Under the pieces are notes generated by a model. The model was not told the origin of the DNA and made no database searches. It saw nothing but the letters and a program-made list of their open reading frames with translations. 64,000 nt of DNA. Source: Leptothoe spongobia TAU-MAC 1115 (GTDB taxonomy: Bacteria; Cyanobacteriota; Cyanobacteriia; Phormidesmidales; Phormidesmidaceae). Positions 15,960 to 25,343 of the stretch are shown in pieces. The translations under genes were made by a program, and so were the position numbers. Where the stretch lies: the NCBI RefSeq assembly GCF_018739885.1, contig NZ_JADOES010000027.1, positions 1-64,000 on the forward strand. Direction: 5' to 3'. Numbering within the stretch: the first letter of the stretch is position 1; every line of letters starts with the position of its first letter.

Positions 15960-17618
15960 GATGCTCGTAAACGTTCACCTCCCCCCTTAACAAATACTCT
16001 CTTGGAGTTGAGGAATAGAAGAGACAGGAAGCCCCTTTCGTCCTTGAGTAATCACCTCAGCGATGTATGACCAAGGATTCACCTTTCGTAATCGACAGGT
16101 CTCAATCACGCTCAATAGAGAACTATAGGCTAAACTCCCCTCAGTGGTTCGCGTGCCGTACGAGATCCGACGAGCAATCACGGCATGCCTGAGTGCTCGC
16201 TCAGCTTCATTATTGGTCGGTGGCAACTGAGGATGCTGAACAAACGCGATGACGGCTTCCCAATCATTGAGAATTTCGCGTGCCAACGCCTTGAGCTTGG
16301 CATGCTCAGCATCTTTGTGGAGGGTACAGGCCAGGTAGATGCGAGCAAGGATGGGATGGGTCGTTGGGGGTGTCTCCTCACTCGCCGAGGCCATGGTGTG
16401 AATTAAGCCTCTCAACTCCTTTAATAACCAACTCCCCAACGCTCGGGCTTCAGCATTGACCGCCCCCGAAAGGGCAATGGCTTTACGAATCAAGTGAGCC
16501 AAACAACGTTGTCGCTTCTGATAATCTCGATAGGCCCCATAGCCATCACTGACTAACCAGCCTACAAAGGCTGACGTCACGAGAAATAACAGCTCATCAT
16601 GCTTACGACTGCCGATGTGAAAGACCGCTGTGGTGGTGCTGATGGCCACCCACAACCAACGGAGTTTGCCTTTCTCATACCAGGGGGTCTCATCGAGATG
16701 CAAAATCTCAGCCGTTTGTAACTCGTCGATTAAGGTCTCCACCACCGGCACACACGCAATGCCCGCTTCCCGAATGCAGCGGTCGATAGTCCCCACACTT
16801 AAGGCGGTATTCGCCCAGTCCATCAGGAACTCATGGATCTTCAGCCGACTCATCCGGTAACGCACCGATAAACTGGCGATAAAGGTCGTTAACCAGGGGC
16901 CGACTAACACCTGTTCTTTAAGTTCTAAATTCCGTTTGCGCCCCTCGACGGATGAGATATAGCCCCGACCTGGAGCTGCCTTCGTGTGATGGCCACACGA
17001 GCAACGACCCCCATAATAATGATGGAGTTGGCAACCGATCTCAAGGCCACTGACTGGCTGGGTGAGGTCCAGGACGTAATACCCCATATAGGGCTTACTA
17101 TCGCTGACGAGACTGGGCGCATTGCAGGCCGCACAGGTCTCTGGATGGTGAGGAATGATGGTCGTCGCTTGGAGCGGGGTACTGCGCCAATGCCCTTGGG
17201 CTCCCGGCTGCTTCCCGGCGCTTCGCTTGGTTGCCGATGGTTGAGAGTCTTCCTCCGGGGACGACTGGCGGCTACTCTGAGCCAACTCCGACTCCTCCTG
17301 TCCGTCACCTGTTTCAACCGGTAAATCTAAGTCCCCACCCTTGCCCTCCTCCTCTGACGGTATGATCTCTGGTTTATCGTAGGGAGGATCACTCGACGGC
17401 GGTCGGGAGCTATTACTTGAGTTCTGCTCTAACCGTTCCCATTGCTCCACGGCTAATTCATGAAGATTGGCTGTCACTTCTAACAACCTCTCTTGGGGGA
17501 GAGATTGGAAGTATTCCCGGCTCATCTGGCTCAGGTCATCTTTGCTCAAGCGACTCATGGTCACTACACTACCTGATCATCGCAATGTTGACGAGAAATT
17601 CAGGGGGCCTTGTGAATT
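15960..17618 (-). mobile_element. IS66-type insertion sequence (left end not resolved)
   Basis: The right terminus is set at 17618, because similarity to the fragment at window positions 1-70 ends exactly there. The left terminus must lie between the pdxJ start (15821) and the transposase stop (15987); no convincing inverted repeat or 8-bp target duplication could be fixed by eye. The left coordinate given is approximate. Confidence 0.7.
15987..17564 (-). CDS. IS66 family transposase (TnpC type)
   Basis: A full-length 525-residue transposase. It has an N-terminal coiled coil and the IS66 signature NSSNSSRPPSSDPP (about residues 47-60). A zinc-finger domain follows (CAACNAP and a later CSCGHH), then the DDE catalytic core with LHLDETPWYEKG, VSDGYGAYRDY and the Glu of PTNNEAERALR. 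No tnpA or tnpB helper genes are adjacent, as in the ISBst12-like subgroup. The frame opens at a GTG (17564); an ATG two codons later (17558) is equally plausible. No frameshift is seen, so it may be active. Confidence 0.95.
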   Translation of the reverse strand: MTMSRLSKDDLSQMSREYFQSLPQERLLEVTANLHELAVEQWERLEQNSSNSSRPPSSDPPYDKPEIIPSEEEGKGGDLDLPVETGDGQEESELAQSSRQSSPEEDSQPSATKRSAGKQPGAQGHWRSTPLQATTIIPHHPETCAACNAPSLVSDSKPYMGYYVLDLTQPVSGLEIGCQLHHYYGGRCSCGHHTKAAPGRGYISSVEGRKRNLELKEQVLVGPWLTTFIASLSVRYRMSRLKIHEFLMDWANTALSVGTIDRCIREAGIACVPVVETLIDELQTAEILHLDETPWYEKGKLRWLWVAISTTTAVFHIGSRKHDELLFLVTSAFVGWLVSDGYGAYRDYQKRQRCLAHLIRKAIALSGAVNAEARALGSWLLKELRGLIHTMASASEETPPTTHPILARIYLACTLHKDAEHAKLKALAREILNDWEAVIAFVQHPQLPPTNNEAERALRHAVIARRISYGTRTTEGSLAYSSLLSVIETCRLRKVNPWSYIAEVITQGRKGLPVSSIPQLQESIC

Positions 17619-17882
17619 GCTACCGATGCTCTGTGTGTGTGGGGGGGGAGGCTTGGGCACAGATGGAATAGAAATTGGTAGTACATTGTTGAGGGAAATT
17701 TCTTTGGGGAGGTTGTCGGCAGGAAGCCGATACAGCCCCAGAGGCGCGGGGTACGTTGAGGGCGAGTCCGATGATGTTGCAATGTAATACGTAGATTGGC
17801 AAATTTTCTGGTGGCTTAGCAGAATCTTCATCAGAAAACCAGAAAAACCCCGTAATTTTTTTCCTCCATTGATTTCCATAAT

Positions 17883-18278
17883 ATGGAAACTACCAAGAGA
17901 AAAATCGATCTCATGACCAACCAGAATTCTACCGTTGAGCGCCAGATTTACCCGAAGGCCCTGCAGGAGGGCTCAGGTATTAAAGCTAAGGGGACCAGGC
18001 CAGGTGAAATAACTGAGCAATCGAAAGAGTTGGATCCGACTGCAGGGCTGAATCTGGAAGCGTTATATCTAGAAGCATCTGAGATTGCTGGCCAGCGTCT
18101 AACGGCAAGTCAGCAAGTAGTGATGGCAATGGCCAACCAGATGAGTTACGAGGATTTACATCCCATTACACGGGCAAAGGTGGATCAAGTAAGGAATGCA
18201 GCCAACCCAAAGTTCGATGCTCAAGCGATCGCAGACCGGATCCTAAACCACTACCGTCAGCGTATACAGACGGCATAG
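17883..18278 (+). CDS. Hypothetical protein, 131 aa
   Basis: A hydrophilic protein with a disordered, Lys/Glu/Thr-rich N-terminal half. The helical C-terminal half (AGLNLEALYLEASEIAGQRL, LHPITRAKVDQVRNAAN) resembles a small DNA- or protein-binding helical bundle. ATG codons at 17883 and 17913 are both possible starts. No family was recognised. It follows the IS element by about 260 bases, a stretch that includes a run of eight or nine G residues near 17642. Confidence 0.5.
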   Translation: METTKRKIDLMTNQNSTVERQIYPKALQEGSGIKAKGTRPGEITEQSKELDPTAGLNLEALYLEASEIAGQRLTASQQVVMAMANQMSYEDLHPITRAKVDQVRNAANPKFDAQAIADRILNHYRQRIQTA

Positions 18279-18335
18279 ACAACCATTTCGAATTAGAAAA
18301 ATGATGATGGCCCTCTGAGTTTGGTCGCTCTAGTG

Positions 18336-19418
18336 TTAGGTATAGAGGGTATAGTCGAAATCTGCAAGGACCTTATCGGCCTCTAAAGCCAGAAAGCTAT
18401 CGAGGGATATATAAAGCCAACACAGGGATGTTTGGGGATCTGGTCTCATGATTTCAAACCCCAGCGTAGTGGCAAATGCCGCTAGGCGCGGATGAATGGC
18501 AATACTGTAAACTTCGCTCAGTTCTGGATAGTCCTTGTAGATTTCACGTACGGTGGCTTGGGTATCTTGGGTCATCAATAAGGCATTTTTATAATTCCAA
18601 AAATCTGGGTGAATTTCCCAGCTACGAATATAGGCAATATGGCACTGGTGATCACCCGGTGATGCAAACTGAATGGGATCCTTGGCATTTAGATGGAAGC
18701 GACTGAGGTGCAAACTTTGACTAGGGGGTAGATCAAAAATTATTTCTGAATCCTGGTGGATAGGAAAAATTGTTGAAAATGCAATGGGGTTGTTTTTGGG
18801 AGAAAGCCTTAATACCCTAAGCCCAGGAGGGTATCGCTGACTCCATTGTCGTAATCCACGCCTGACGTTATTGAGCATGGATTTAGGGCGTTTATTGTCA
18901 AAGCTAAACAGATCTTCTAATAACAGGGCAATGTGGGGAATATCCCTCCGAGGGTTAAAAACATCAGCATAAATCGTTCCAGACGGGTTGCTTTCTGGTA
19001 GCTCAAAGCTTTCTGGTATATATAGGCTGATTCGTGTTTTACTACCGCTGAACCGCTCCCGTCGGACTAACTGTTTGTCGACAAACTTATTGATCATCAA
19101 ACCCGCTGAACGAGGTGCACCTTGGCCTTCTGTATAAAACAAGGCCGCAGCCTCACTTTGGGAGCAAAAGAAGCTGCTGATTCTGTGGCTGAGTGTCGTA
19201 ATGGGTGCATAGTCGGGACCATGTTGCAGTAGATAACCGTATCCCCAGAGTCTGACAAAGTGACGCGCTTGGGTGGGTGTCAGGCCCGATTTGCCAATGA
19301 GGTGTTTGGCATATCGCTGTTGCTCCTTTTCAGGGAACCATTCTAGAACGTCTTTGGGCTTTATCTTGCGAGGCATAGCAGTCTGGAGCTTGAAGCCTTT
19401 CAACCGATTATCAGTCAA
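18336..19418 (-). CDS. Unknown protein with predicted N-terminal winged helix, 360 aa
   Basis: The first 130 residues look like a winged-helix or replication-initiator-like domain. A helical segment (LTPTQARHFVRLWGYGYLL) is followed by a Ser/Ala turn with a recognition-helix-like stretch (GLMINKFVDKQLVRRERFSG) and a basic wing (SKTRISLYIP). The C-terminal 140 residues contain IRSWEIHPDFWNYKNALLM and VYSIAIHPRLAAFATTLGFE, spaced like the acetyl-CoA-binding part of a GNAT fold. Neither assignment is certain. It is divergent from the LuxR-type gene at 19723 with a 304-base spacer. A DNA-binding regulator is the best guess. Confidence 0.5.
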   Translation of the reverse strand: MTDNRLKGFKLQTAMPRKIKPKDVLEWFPEKEQQRYAKHLIGKSGLTPTQARHFVRLWGYGYLLQHGPDYAPITTLSHRISSFFCSQSEAAALFYTEGQGAPRSAGLMINKFVDKQLVRRERFSGSKTRISLYIPESFELPESNPSGTIYADVFNPRRDIPHIALLLEDLFSFDNKRPKSMLNNVRRGLRQWSQRYPPGLRVLRLSPKNNPIAFSTIFPIHQDSEIIFDLPPSQSLHLSRFHLNAKDPIQFASPGDHQCHIAYIRSWEIHPDFWNYKNALLMTQDTQATVREIYKDYPELSEVYSIAIHPRLAAFATTLGFEIMRPDPQTSLCWLYISLDSFLALEADKVLADFDYTLYT

Positions 19419-19722
19419 GCGATGTGAAGCCTAGACTCACACCCCCTCACCCTGCCTCATACTACATCATAGTAGCCCATGGGTTTAGTATAGCAAGTTA
19501 CTCTTTTTCGCAATGTACCAAAGGGTATAGAGGTGCCGCAAAGCCTTGTATAGGAACACATACTGCTGCCTTGGCACCTCCTTAGAGGCCTGCATAGACT
19601 ATTGAGCAATGGCAACAAAAATTTTTGATGTAACCATCGATTCTTCTTGGAGCGCGCGCGCTTCTGAGAAGAGCGACAGCGCTTGTCACATCGTTGTTTC
19701 TTAATTATCAAGGGAATACACT
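19419..19722. other. Divergent intergenic region
   Basis: About 300 bases between the unknown gene (minus) and the LuxR-type gene (plus). It contains the self-complementary AGCGCGCGCGCT at 19651-19662 and the AAGGGA ribosome binding site (near 19711) of the plus-strand gene. Both promoters should lie here; no -10/-35 pair was assigned. Confidence 0.45.
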
Positions 19723-20361
19723 GTGCAAACCACCGCCACTTTGCCTAAGACCTCGCCTTCAGTGTCAGGTATATTGCTGAATCAATCCTGGACAGAGGAT
19801 TATTTAGACATTATTTTCAACTTCTTTTTTAGAAAACTATTTCCCTTTGAAGGATTGCTATTGTTGGATGAGGCTGGACAGTTGATTCAGAGTAATCCTA
19901 AAGCCAGAGAGCTTTGCCGGATCTTTCAACCAGGTTTTAAGTCCCATCCTTCGGAGCAGTTAAGTCACTGTGCAGAGGTCACCCTACCGAGTCAGCTGAC
20001 TCGACACTATGAGTCACTGCTTGCTAGCCAGCTTAAATTACCCGAACAGCCTTTTCGGTTAAGTGAGGAGATCTTTTTAGACACGGGAGTACGGATTAAA
20101 CTCAATGTTGAGCGGGTTTTCCTGGGCAGACATTGCTCTCCATACCTTCTAGTGCGGTTGGAGGATATGACTCAAACGGCTCAGCAACAGGCCTGTTGGG
20201 ATGCCCATCGATATCGTCTTACCCAGCGAGAGCATGAAGTCTGGACGCTTCACTTACAGGGGCTGTCTTATCAAAAGATGAGCGATCGGTTATTTATTTC
20301 AAGGGATACCGTGAGTAAGCATATGAAAAGCGTCTACAGTAAGCGACGTAATGTTCTTTAA
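19723..20361 (+). CDS. LuxR-family transcriptional regulator (PAS-like sensor, HTH)
   Basis: A 212-residue protein starting at GTG (19723), supported by an AAGGGA ribosome binding site. Residues about 35-150 resemble a PAS-type sensor (LLLLDEAGQLIQSNPKAREL ... LLVRLEDMTQ). The C terminus is a GerE/LuxR helix-turn-helix (LTQREHEVWTLHLQGLSYQK, then LFISRDTVSKHMKSVYSK). No receiver domain is present, so a bound ligand rather than phosphorylation is likely the signal. It is divergent from the 18336-19418 gene and may regulate it. Confidence 0.82.
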   Translation: MQTTATLPKTSPSVSGILLNQSWTEDYLDIIFNFFFRKLFPFEGLLLLDEAGQLIQSNPKARELCRIFQPGFKSHPSEQLSHCAEVTLPSQLTRHYESLLASQLKLPEQPFRLSEEIFLDTGVRIKLNVERVFLGRHCSPYLLVRLEDMTQTAQQQACWDAHRYRLTQREHEVWTLHLQGLSYQKMSDRLFISRDTVSKHMKSVYSKRRNVL

Positions 20362-20436
20362 TCAACCATCCTGAACGGTATCAAACTATGACTGTCTTTC
20401 GGCCTCGATACCTCCTCAAGAATTTATCATGGGTGC

Positions 20437-20835
20437 CTACACCCAGTTTTCAACCATGAGTCCAGGTACCCGCAGAAACTCTTTTTCATTGTTGGTGACT
20501 AGACTAATGCCCAAGCTCAGGGCTTGGGCAGCAATTAAAAAATCTAGGGGGTCAATGGGTGTGCCTTGTTGCTCAAGCTGGGCTCGGATAGAACCATAAG
20601 CTTGAGCGGCAGCGATGTCGAAATCAACAATTTCTAGGGGTAATAGAAATTGATCTAGAGCAGCTTGATTTTTGTCTGGCTGTCGACTTTTTTGGGTACC
20701 GTGGGTGAGTTCAGCAACGGTGATGGTCGATAGGCCAATATCGCCCACTTCACAGCTTCGGAAACGATTAAATACTTCAGGTGGTTTGCGTTTAATGATG
20801 TAGATGCAAATATTGGTATCGAGTAAATACTTCAT
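20437..20835 (-). CDS. vapC: VapC-type PIN-domain toxin
   Basis: The 132-residue PIN ribonuclease keeps the acidic active site: Asp6 (YLLDTNICI), Glu42 (TVAELTHG) and Asp98 (DPLDFLIAAQA), plus the late TNNEKEFLRVPGL segment. VapC toxins cleave tRNA or rRNA when the antitoxin is degraded. The partner gene vapB lies upstream on the same strand. The 53-base spacer is longer than usual for such pairs and contains a dispersed repeat. Confidence 0.93.
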   Translation of the reverse strand: MKYLLDTNICIYIIKRKPPEVFNRFRSCEVGDIGLSTITVAELTHGTQKSRQPDKNQAALDQFLLPLEIVDFDIAAAQAYGSIRAQLEQQGTPIDPLDFLIAAQALSLGISLVTNNEKEFLRVPGLMVENWV

Positions 20836-20844
20836 CGTAAGCGT

Positions 20845-20867
20845 GCCTTGAGCGGAGTCGAAAGGGA
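20845..20867. repeat. Short dispersed palindromic repeat (copy B) inside vapBC
   Basis: Shares the CTTGAGCGGAGTC core and AAAGGGA flank with the copy at 8970-8993. It sits in the spacer between vapB and vapC, ten bases before the vapC start codon, where it could change toxin translation. Confidence 0.7.
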
Positions 20868-20888
20868 TGCTGGTCAGAAGAACTAGTC

Positions 20889-21122
20889 CTAATCAAATAA
20901 GTCTTCGCGTTCTTGATAGTCAGGCTGTTGTCGTTCTTCCATAAAGTCATCGGAAAACTGCTCAACGCTATCGATCAGTAGCTGCCAGGGATTTTGATAG
21001 GGCAGTAATACGACGGCATTGCCCACACGTTTGATGTAGACCTGATCGCCTTCAAATCGAAATGATTTAGGTAGTCGAACTGCCTGACTTTGGCCGTTTT
21101 GGAATAGTTTTGCGGTATTCAT
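20889..21122 (-). CDS. vapB: VapB-type antitoxin
   Basis: The 77-residue protein has an N-terminal SpoVT/AbrB-type DNA-binding strand-turn (TAKLFQNGQSQAVRLPKSFR), typical of VapB antitoxins. An acidic, flexible C terminus (DDFMEERQQPDYQEREDLFD) should wrap the VapC active site. It is the first gene of the vapBC pair and expected to autorepress it. AT-rich sequence just upstream (TATATATTTTAAGTATATAC region, 21136-21155) probably holds the promoter and operator. Confidence 0.92.
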   Translation of the reverse strand: MNTAKLFQNGQSQAVRLPKSFRFEGDQVYIKRVGNAVVLLPYQNPWQLLIDSVEQFSDDFMEERQQPDYQEREDLFD

Positions 21123-21399
21123 TGCGAATTTTTCATATATATTTTAAGTATATACTTTTAATCTTCTGAAGTGCATGGGTAAAACTATGGCGTGATGTGG
21201 GCAAAGCTGGGCTTTCGTCCCTGTGGCCCGTGATCAGGCTTTGCCTGGAGCGCAGTAAGGTGTGCTCTATGACTGGATAGAATTGAGTAAGAGTAATTGA
21301 GGCAGGAGCCTCAGATGCGTTGCGCAGCTGGAAGCTGGGCACTAGAGTCAAAGCTGGGCTTAAATAGAGGGAAATTGATGGTTCTATTTCTGAAAAGCT

Positions 21400-24300
21400 G
21401 TGTCCCAGTCTTCGTTTTTTCTCGGTCGCACTCAAGAGCAAGATCAGTTTCGGCGAGTGCTGGGTGAGTATTCGCCTACGTCTTTAATGCAGAAATATGT
21501 GCCGACGTTTGCTAGCTGGATAGGGCAAGGGCCAAAGCTGCCAGATGAGCCCTATATTTTCCTGTTTCATGGTCCGGGTGGGATGGGGAAAACCACACTG
21601 ACTCGACGGTTAAAGGAGTTAGCGGCTCAGGAATTTGAGGGGCGGTATCAAGCAGTGCTGATCGACTGGGATCGGCAGAAGGATCTGAATGTAGCGTTAC
21701 AGCGAGGGCACAGCAGTATTGAACCCCAAACAATTTTAGATGTACTACATAAAGAACTAAAGCAGTCTCTGAAACCTTACAGTGGTGAGTCGTACAGTGA
21801 CGCGCGGCAGAAAATTCAACAGATTGAGGCGGATGTAGAAAAGGCACTGGCATCAGAACCGCCTAACACTGAACTAAAAGAGGTGACGGCTCAATATGGT
21901 GGCAGGGCGATTGCCTGGATTTTGCAGAAATCAACGGAAGGGGTGATTGACATTGATCCAACGGGGACGGCTGTGGCGATTAAGGTGGGGGCAACGTTGC
22001 TGAGTCAGGCCCGCCAGCTGGTAGCCAAGTCTCTGAATAAGGAAGATGTGGAAATTTTTCAGCAGCCGTTGGAGCGGCTGCTGAAAGGGTTGGGTCAAGA
22101 TATTGCCAAGGCCACCCAGCGACAGCCCGCTGTGATTTTTCTGGATACCTATGAGATTGTGGATCGTCAGGTGTGTGACTATGCGCTACGGCAGGTGATT
22201 CAGCAGGGGGGAAATCGGGTTGTTTGGTCGATCTCGGGACGGTCGAACCTGGCGAAAAGTGGGAAGCGGGATGAAACCTACTTTCGTGGGTATGGGGATG
22301 ATTTTTCGGAAGCACAGATCTATCCGCGAGAGTTGTTGCAGTTTAGCTTTCGAGAGATTCAGGAGTATTTTGAGAAGAAAGCGCCAGAGTCATCTTTGAC
22401 CGAAAGCGAGGCTGAATTGATCGCTGAGTTTAGTTTGGGTATTCCGTTTGTGGTGGATTTGGCAGCGGTGATGTGTGGCAAAGGGAAACCCGTTGCTGAG
22501 ATTGTTGCGCCAGTATCGAGTGATGATGGTGAGACCACCGATCGTGACCAGGTGATCAAAGAAACCTGCGAGCGTTTTTTGAAACATTGTTTGGACACTC
22601 CAGAAACATTACCCGATCGGCAGCTTACATTTGCATTGGCCATGTTGCGACGATCGCAGATGGATTTGCTAGGGGCCATGGTGGATTCACCGACGGGGTT
22701 GAAAGGACGGCTGAAGGCATTGCAGGGCCGGTATGCCTTTTTGGCAGAGGATGAGCAGCGGCTGGATGAGAAGATGGCCAACTTTATGCAGGATTATCTA
22801 CTGCAAGATTTGCAGCGACGAGATTCTGTAGTGCAGCAGCTAAACGATAATGCCATTGCTTGGTTAGAGTTACAGATTGAAGAAAAGCAGAAAACTTTGG
22901 CGGAGACAGCTGAGTATTTTGAAGATGAACGGCTGGCACGGTGGATGCTGGATTTAGCCCACCACTATGGTTGGAGGGGAGAAGATGCTCTGTACCATTA
23001 TGTGGTGCCGCGCTTTATTGAAGCCTGGCAGTATGATCGATCATGGGCACGGAATGTATTGCAAGTCGCAAAAACATTCCAAAGACTGCATGGAGCATCG
23101 AATCGAACAATCTTCAACTGTATGACAACTGTCATAGAAACAATTTCAGAGTCAGATGAGATATATACGTTGCTAACAAAGCTAGATAAGTGGTTAACAC
23201 GAAAATCCCTAGAACTCAAGAGTTCACAAGAACAAGAGCTTAGAACAATTTTAAAGCTTCGAAGTACATATTTCTTTTTTTCTAGATCAAAGTATGACTT
23301 TGCTTTAGATATTGCTTTGACAATAAACAGTAACTGTTCTACAAGTTTAACTACTTCTCTATCTAATTTATTGCAAGAACTTGCATACAAGCTTTCCTTC
23401 AAGAGTGGCTTTGCCATTCCCTCGGAACAAGGATTTAGAGCAGCAAAAAAAGCGACCCAACTAGAGCCTAACAATGCTGATAGTTGGTGTACTTTAGGTG
23501 TAGCATCACTTGGCCTTAACCGGCCTGAAGAAGCCGTAAAAGCATTAGAAAGATCTGTCTCTCTCTCGGAAAAAGCAATTTCGTTCAACTGGCTAGGTAA
23601 TGCTTACTCTAGGTTAAAGTGTCACGAAGACGCACTCAGGAGTTATAAAAAGGTTATTGATATTGACGAAAATAATCCATACGTCTATGTCAATATTGGA
23701 AGCATTTATTTAGACAAAAAATGTTATGAAAAAGCTTTTCTAAACTACAAGAAAGCACTTGATATAGATATAAACCTTGTTAATATTTACCATGCTCTTG
23801 GTCATTTTCATGAAGAGCAAGAGCATTATGATGATGCAATTAAAAACTACCAGAAATCCATTGAGTTAGATCCAGAATATGCTGGTCACTTTTATTGTTT
23901 AGGAAATACCTACTTGCGTAATAGGAAATACAAAAGTGCAATTGAGAGCTTTCAATCTGCAATTGACCTGGATAATAGGAGAGCTGATTTTCATCATTCA
24001 TTGGGTAAGGCTTGTGCTACCCTGAAGAAATATGAGGCCGCTATCAAAAGCTTTAGGACCGCTATTAGCTTGGAGGATAGTATAGATGATTTTCATCATT
24101 CATTAGGTCATGCTTATTGGAAGATAGGCGATCTTGAAGAGGCAATCGGGAGCTTTAAGGAGGCTCTTCGGATAGATGGTTCCAGAGATGACATCTACCA
24201 TTCATTAGGTCATGTATATTCAGATATTGGCCGATATGATAATGCTGTTGAAAGCTTTAAAGAAGCTATCATAATAGATAACTATAATGTTGGGCATCAT

Positions 24301-24912
24301 CATTGTCTTGGCAATGTTTATATAGGTTTAAAGCGCTATGACGATGCAGAAAATAGTTTCCATACAGCTATAAAGCTGGATCCTAATAAGGTTTCCAACT
24401 GTTTGAGATTAGGTAATATCTTTGTTTGTCAGGGACAGTATGAAAAAGCAGCTTTAAATTACAGCATAGTTTTAGAGATTGACCCATATAACTATGAAGC
24501 GAGTAACAATATTGGTTGGGTTTATCTTGTTACATGTCAATTAGAAAATGCGAGGGAAGCGTTTGAACGTTCCCTCACAATAGATGATAAAGATGCTAGA
24601 TGTCGCTTCAATCTATGTGCTGTTCTTACACAGCAAGGTAATCTTGAGAAAGCCAGTGAACTTTACCAACAAGCAATATCTTTAGTCGATGAGAGTGACA
24701 ACCAAGATCAAGTGATGCGTGCTTTCTATTCATTTGTTCTTGGAAAATTTGAATATGGTATGTCTGAGATGAAATCGCTGATTGCGTCAAATGCTGATAT
24801 TGGCAGTTTAAGCAATGAGCTTTACAATGCTGAAATGCTTGCGTCTTCTCATCAACCCCCTGACCGCATCGAGGAAATGATTGCCCTTCTCCGTGATGCG
24901 ATCTCGGAATAA
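21400..24912 (+). CDS. STAND-type NTPase with long TPR array
   Basis: The 1170-residue protein starts at GTG (21400). Residues 1-500 form a STAND/NACHT-like NTPase: a FFLGRTQEQDQF start, P-loop GPGGMGKTT (58-66), Walker B AVIFLDT (244-250) and an arginine-rich segment WSISGRSN. A winged-helix and helical arm follow. From about residue 685 onward are at least eleven TPR units (for example AVKALERSVSLSEKA, AIKNYQKSIELDPEY, AIESFQSAIDLDNRR). No effector domain is fused at either end. Such proteins are typically ligand-triggered signalling or defence switches. Base composition drops sharply near 23060 (see findings). Confidence 0.88.
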   Translation: MSQSSFFLGRTQEQDQFRRVLGEYSPTSLMQKYVPTFASWIGQGPKLPDEPYIFLFHGPGGMGKTTLTRRLKELAAQEFEGRYQAVLIDWDRQKDLNVALQRGHSSIEPQTILDVLHKELKQSLKPYSGESYSDARQKIQQIEADVEKALASEPPNTELKEVTAQYGGRAIAWILQKSTEGVIDIDPTGTAVAIKVGATLLSQARQLVAKSLNKEDVEIFQQPLERLLKGLGQDIAKATQRQPAVIFLDTYEIVDRQVCDYALRQVIQQGGNRVVWSISGRSNLAKSGKRDETYFRGYGDDFSEAQIYPRELLQFSFREIQEYFEKKAPESSLTESEAELIAEFSLGIPFVVDLAAVMCGKGKPVAEIVAPVSSDDGETTDRDQVIKETCERFLKHCLDTPETLPDRQLTFALAMLRRSQMDLLGAMVDSPTGLKGRLKALQGRYAFLAEDEQRLDEKMANFMQDYLLQDLQRRDSVVQQLNDNAIAWLELQIEEKQKTLAETAEYFEDERLARWMLDLAHHYGWRGEDALYHYVVPRFIEAWQYDRSWARNVLQVAKTFQRLHGASNRTIFNCMTTVIETISESDEIYTLLTKLDKWLTRKSLELKSSQEQELRTILKLRSTYFFFSRSKYDFALDIALTINSNCSTSLTTSLSNLLQELAYKLSFKSGFAIPSEQGFRAAKKATQLEPNNADSWCTLGVASLGLNRPEEAVKALERSVSLSEKAISFNWLGNAYSRLKCHEDALRSYKKVIDIDENNPYVYVNIGSIYLDKKCYEKAFLNYKKALDIDINLVNIYHALGHFHEEQEHYDDAIKNYQKSIELDPEYAGHFYCLGNTYLRNRKYKSAIESFQSAIDLDNRRADFHHSLGKACATLKKYEAAIKSFRTAISLEDSIDDFHHSLGHAYWKIGDLEEAIGSFKEALRIDGSRDDIYHSLGHVYSDIGRYDNAVESFKEAIIIDNYNVGHHHCLGNVYIGLKRYDDAENSFHTAIKLDPNKVSNCLRLGNIFVCQGQYEKAALNYSIVLEIDPYNYEASNNIGWVYLVTCQLENAREAFERSLTIDDKDARCRFNLCAVLTQQGNLEKASELYQQAISLVDESDNQDQVMRAFYSFVLGKFEYGMSEMKSLIASNADIGSLSNELYNAEMLASSHQPPDRIEEMIALLRDAISE

Positions 24913-25343
24913 TCAACTTAATAACAGGAAAAGTTGTTGTTAGAGAGGAGTGTACAAATCAGGATCTAGTAATCCCATGGATTTTGACTGCCAACTTCTA
25001 GATTCCTATCTGCTAAAATTGTTGGTTGCCCATTCCCCCAACATTTCACAATTTGTTTCTTGACTCCCATAGATCAAGTGCTCTACCGTTAACAACAGGT
25101 CCGCGAGACCTTCAGAACTCAACCCCTTAGCGCTATCGGCAGGTGTACCACCACCCACCGACAGCTAACCTCACAAGCTGAACCAGCCAGCTTGAAGGCT
25201 AATGTCAATGTACCTTAGCCCTTCCAGTTTGCACACACTTGCGGGACGGCTAAGGCTTGAGTTTTGGTCCCATCCCCCTCAGGCTCCCTGCCATTAGCAG
25301 CCCCCGAGGGGGACCCATTCACCACAACAAAAAGACCAAAACC
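24913..25343. other. Gene-free interval, possible structured leader
   Basis: About 430 bases between the STAND-TPR gene and a small open frame. From 25060 onward the sequence is GC-richer and contains several short inverted repeats, including CCCCCTC at 25274-25280 pairing with GAGGGGG at 25306-25312. No tRNA or known riboswitch was recognised. Confidence 0.4.

Noticed and set aside
17797..17880. Terminator before the 131-residue gene
   Set aside because: A 9-bp stem (TTTTCTGGT with ACCAGAAAA) has a 25-base loop and the T run starts nine bases later, so it does not fit an intrinsic terminator well.
21133..21441. 102-codon minus-strand open frame
   Set aside because: It overlaps the start of the STAND-TPR gene and covers repeated intergenic phrases (AAAGCTGGGCTT); no protein character is seen.
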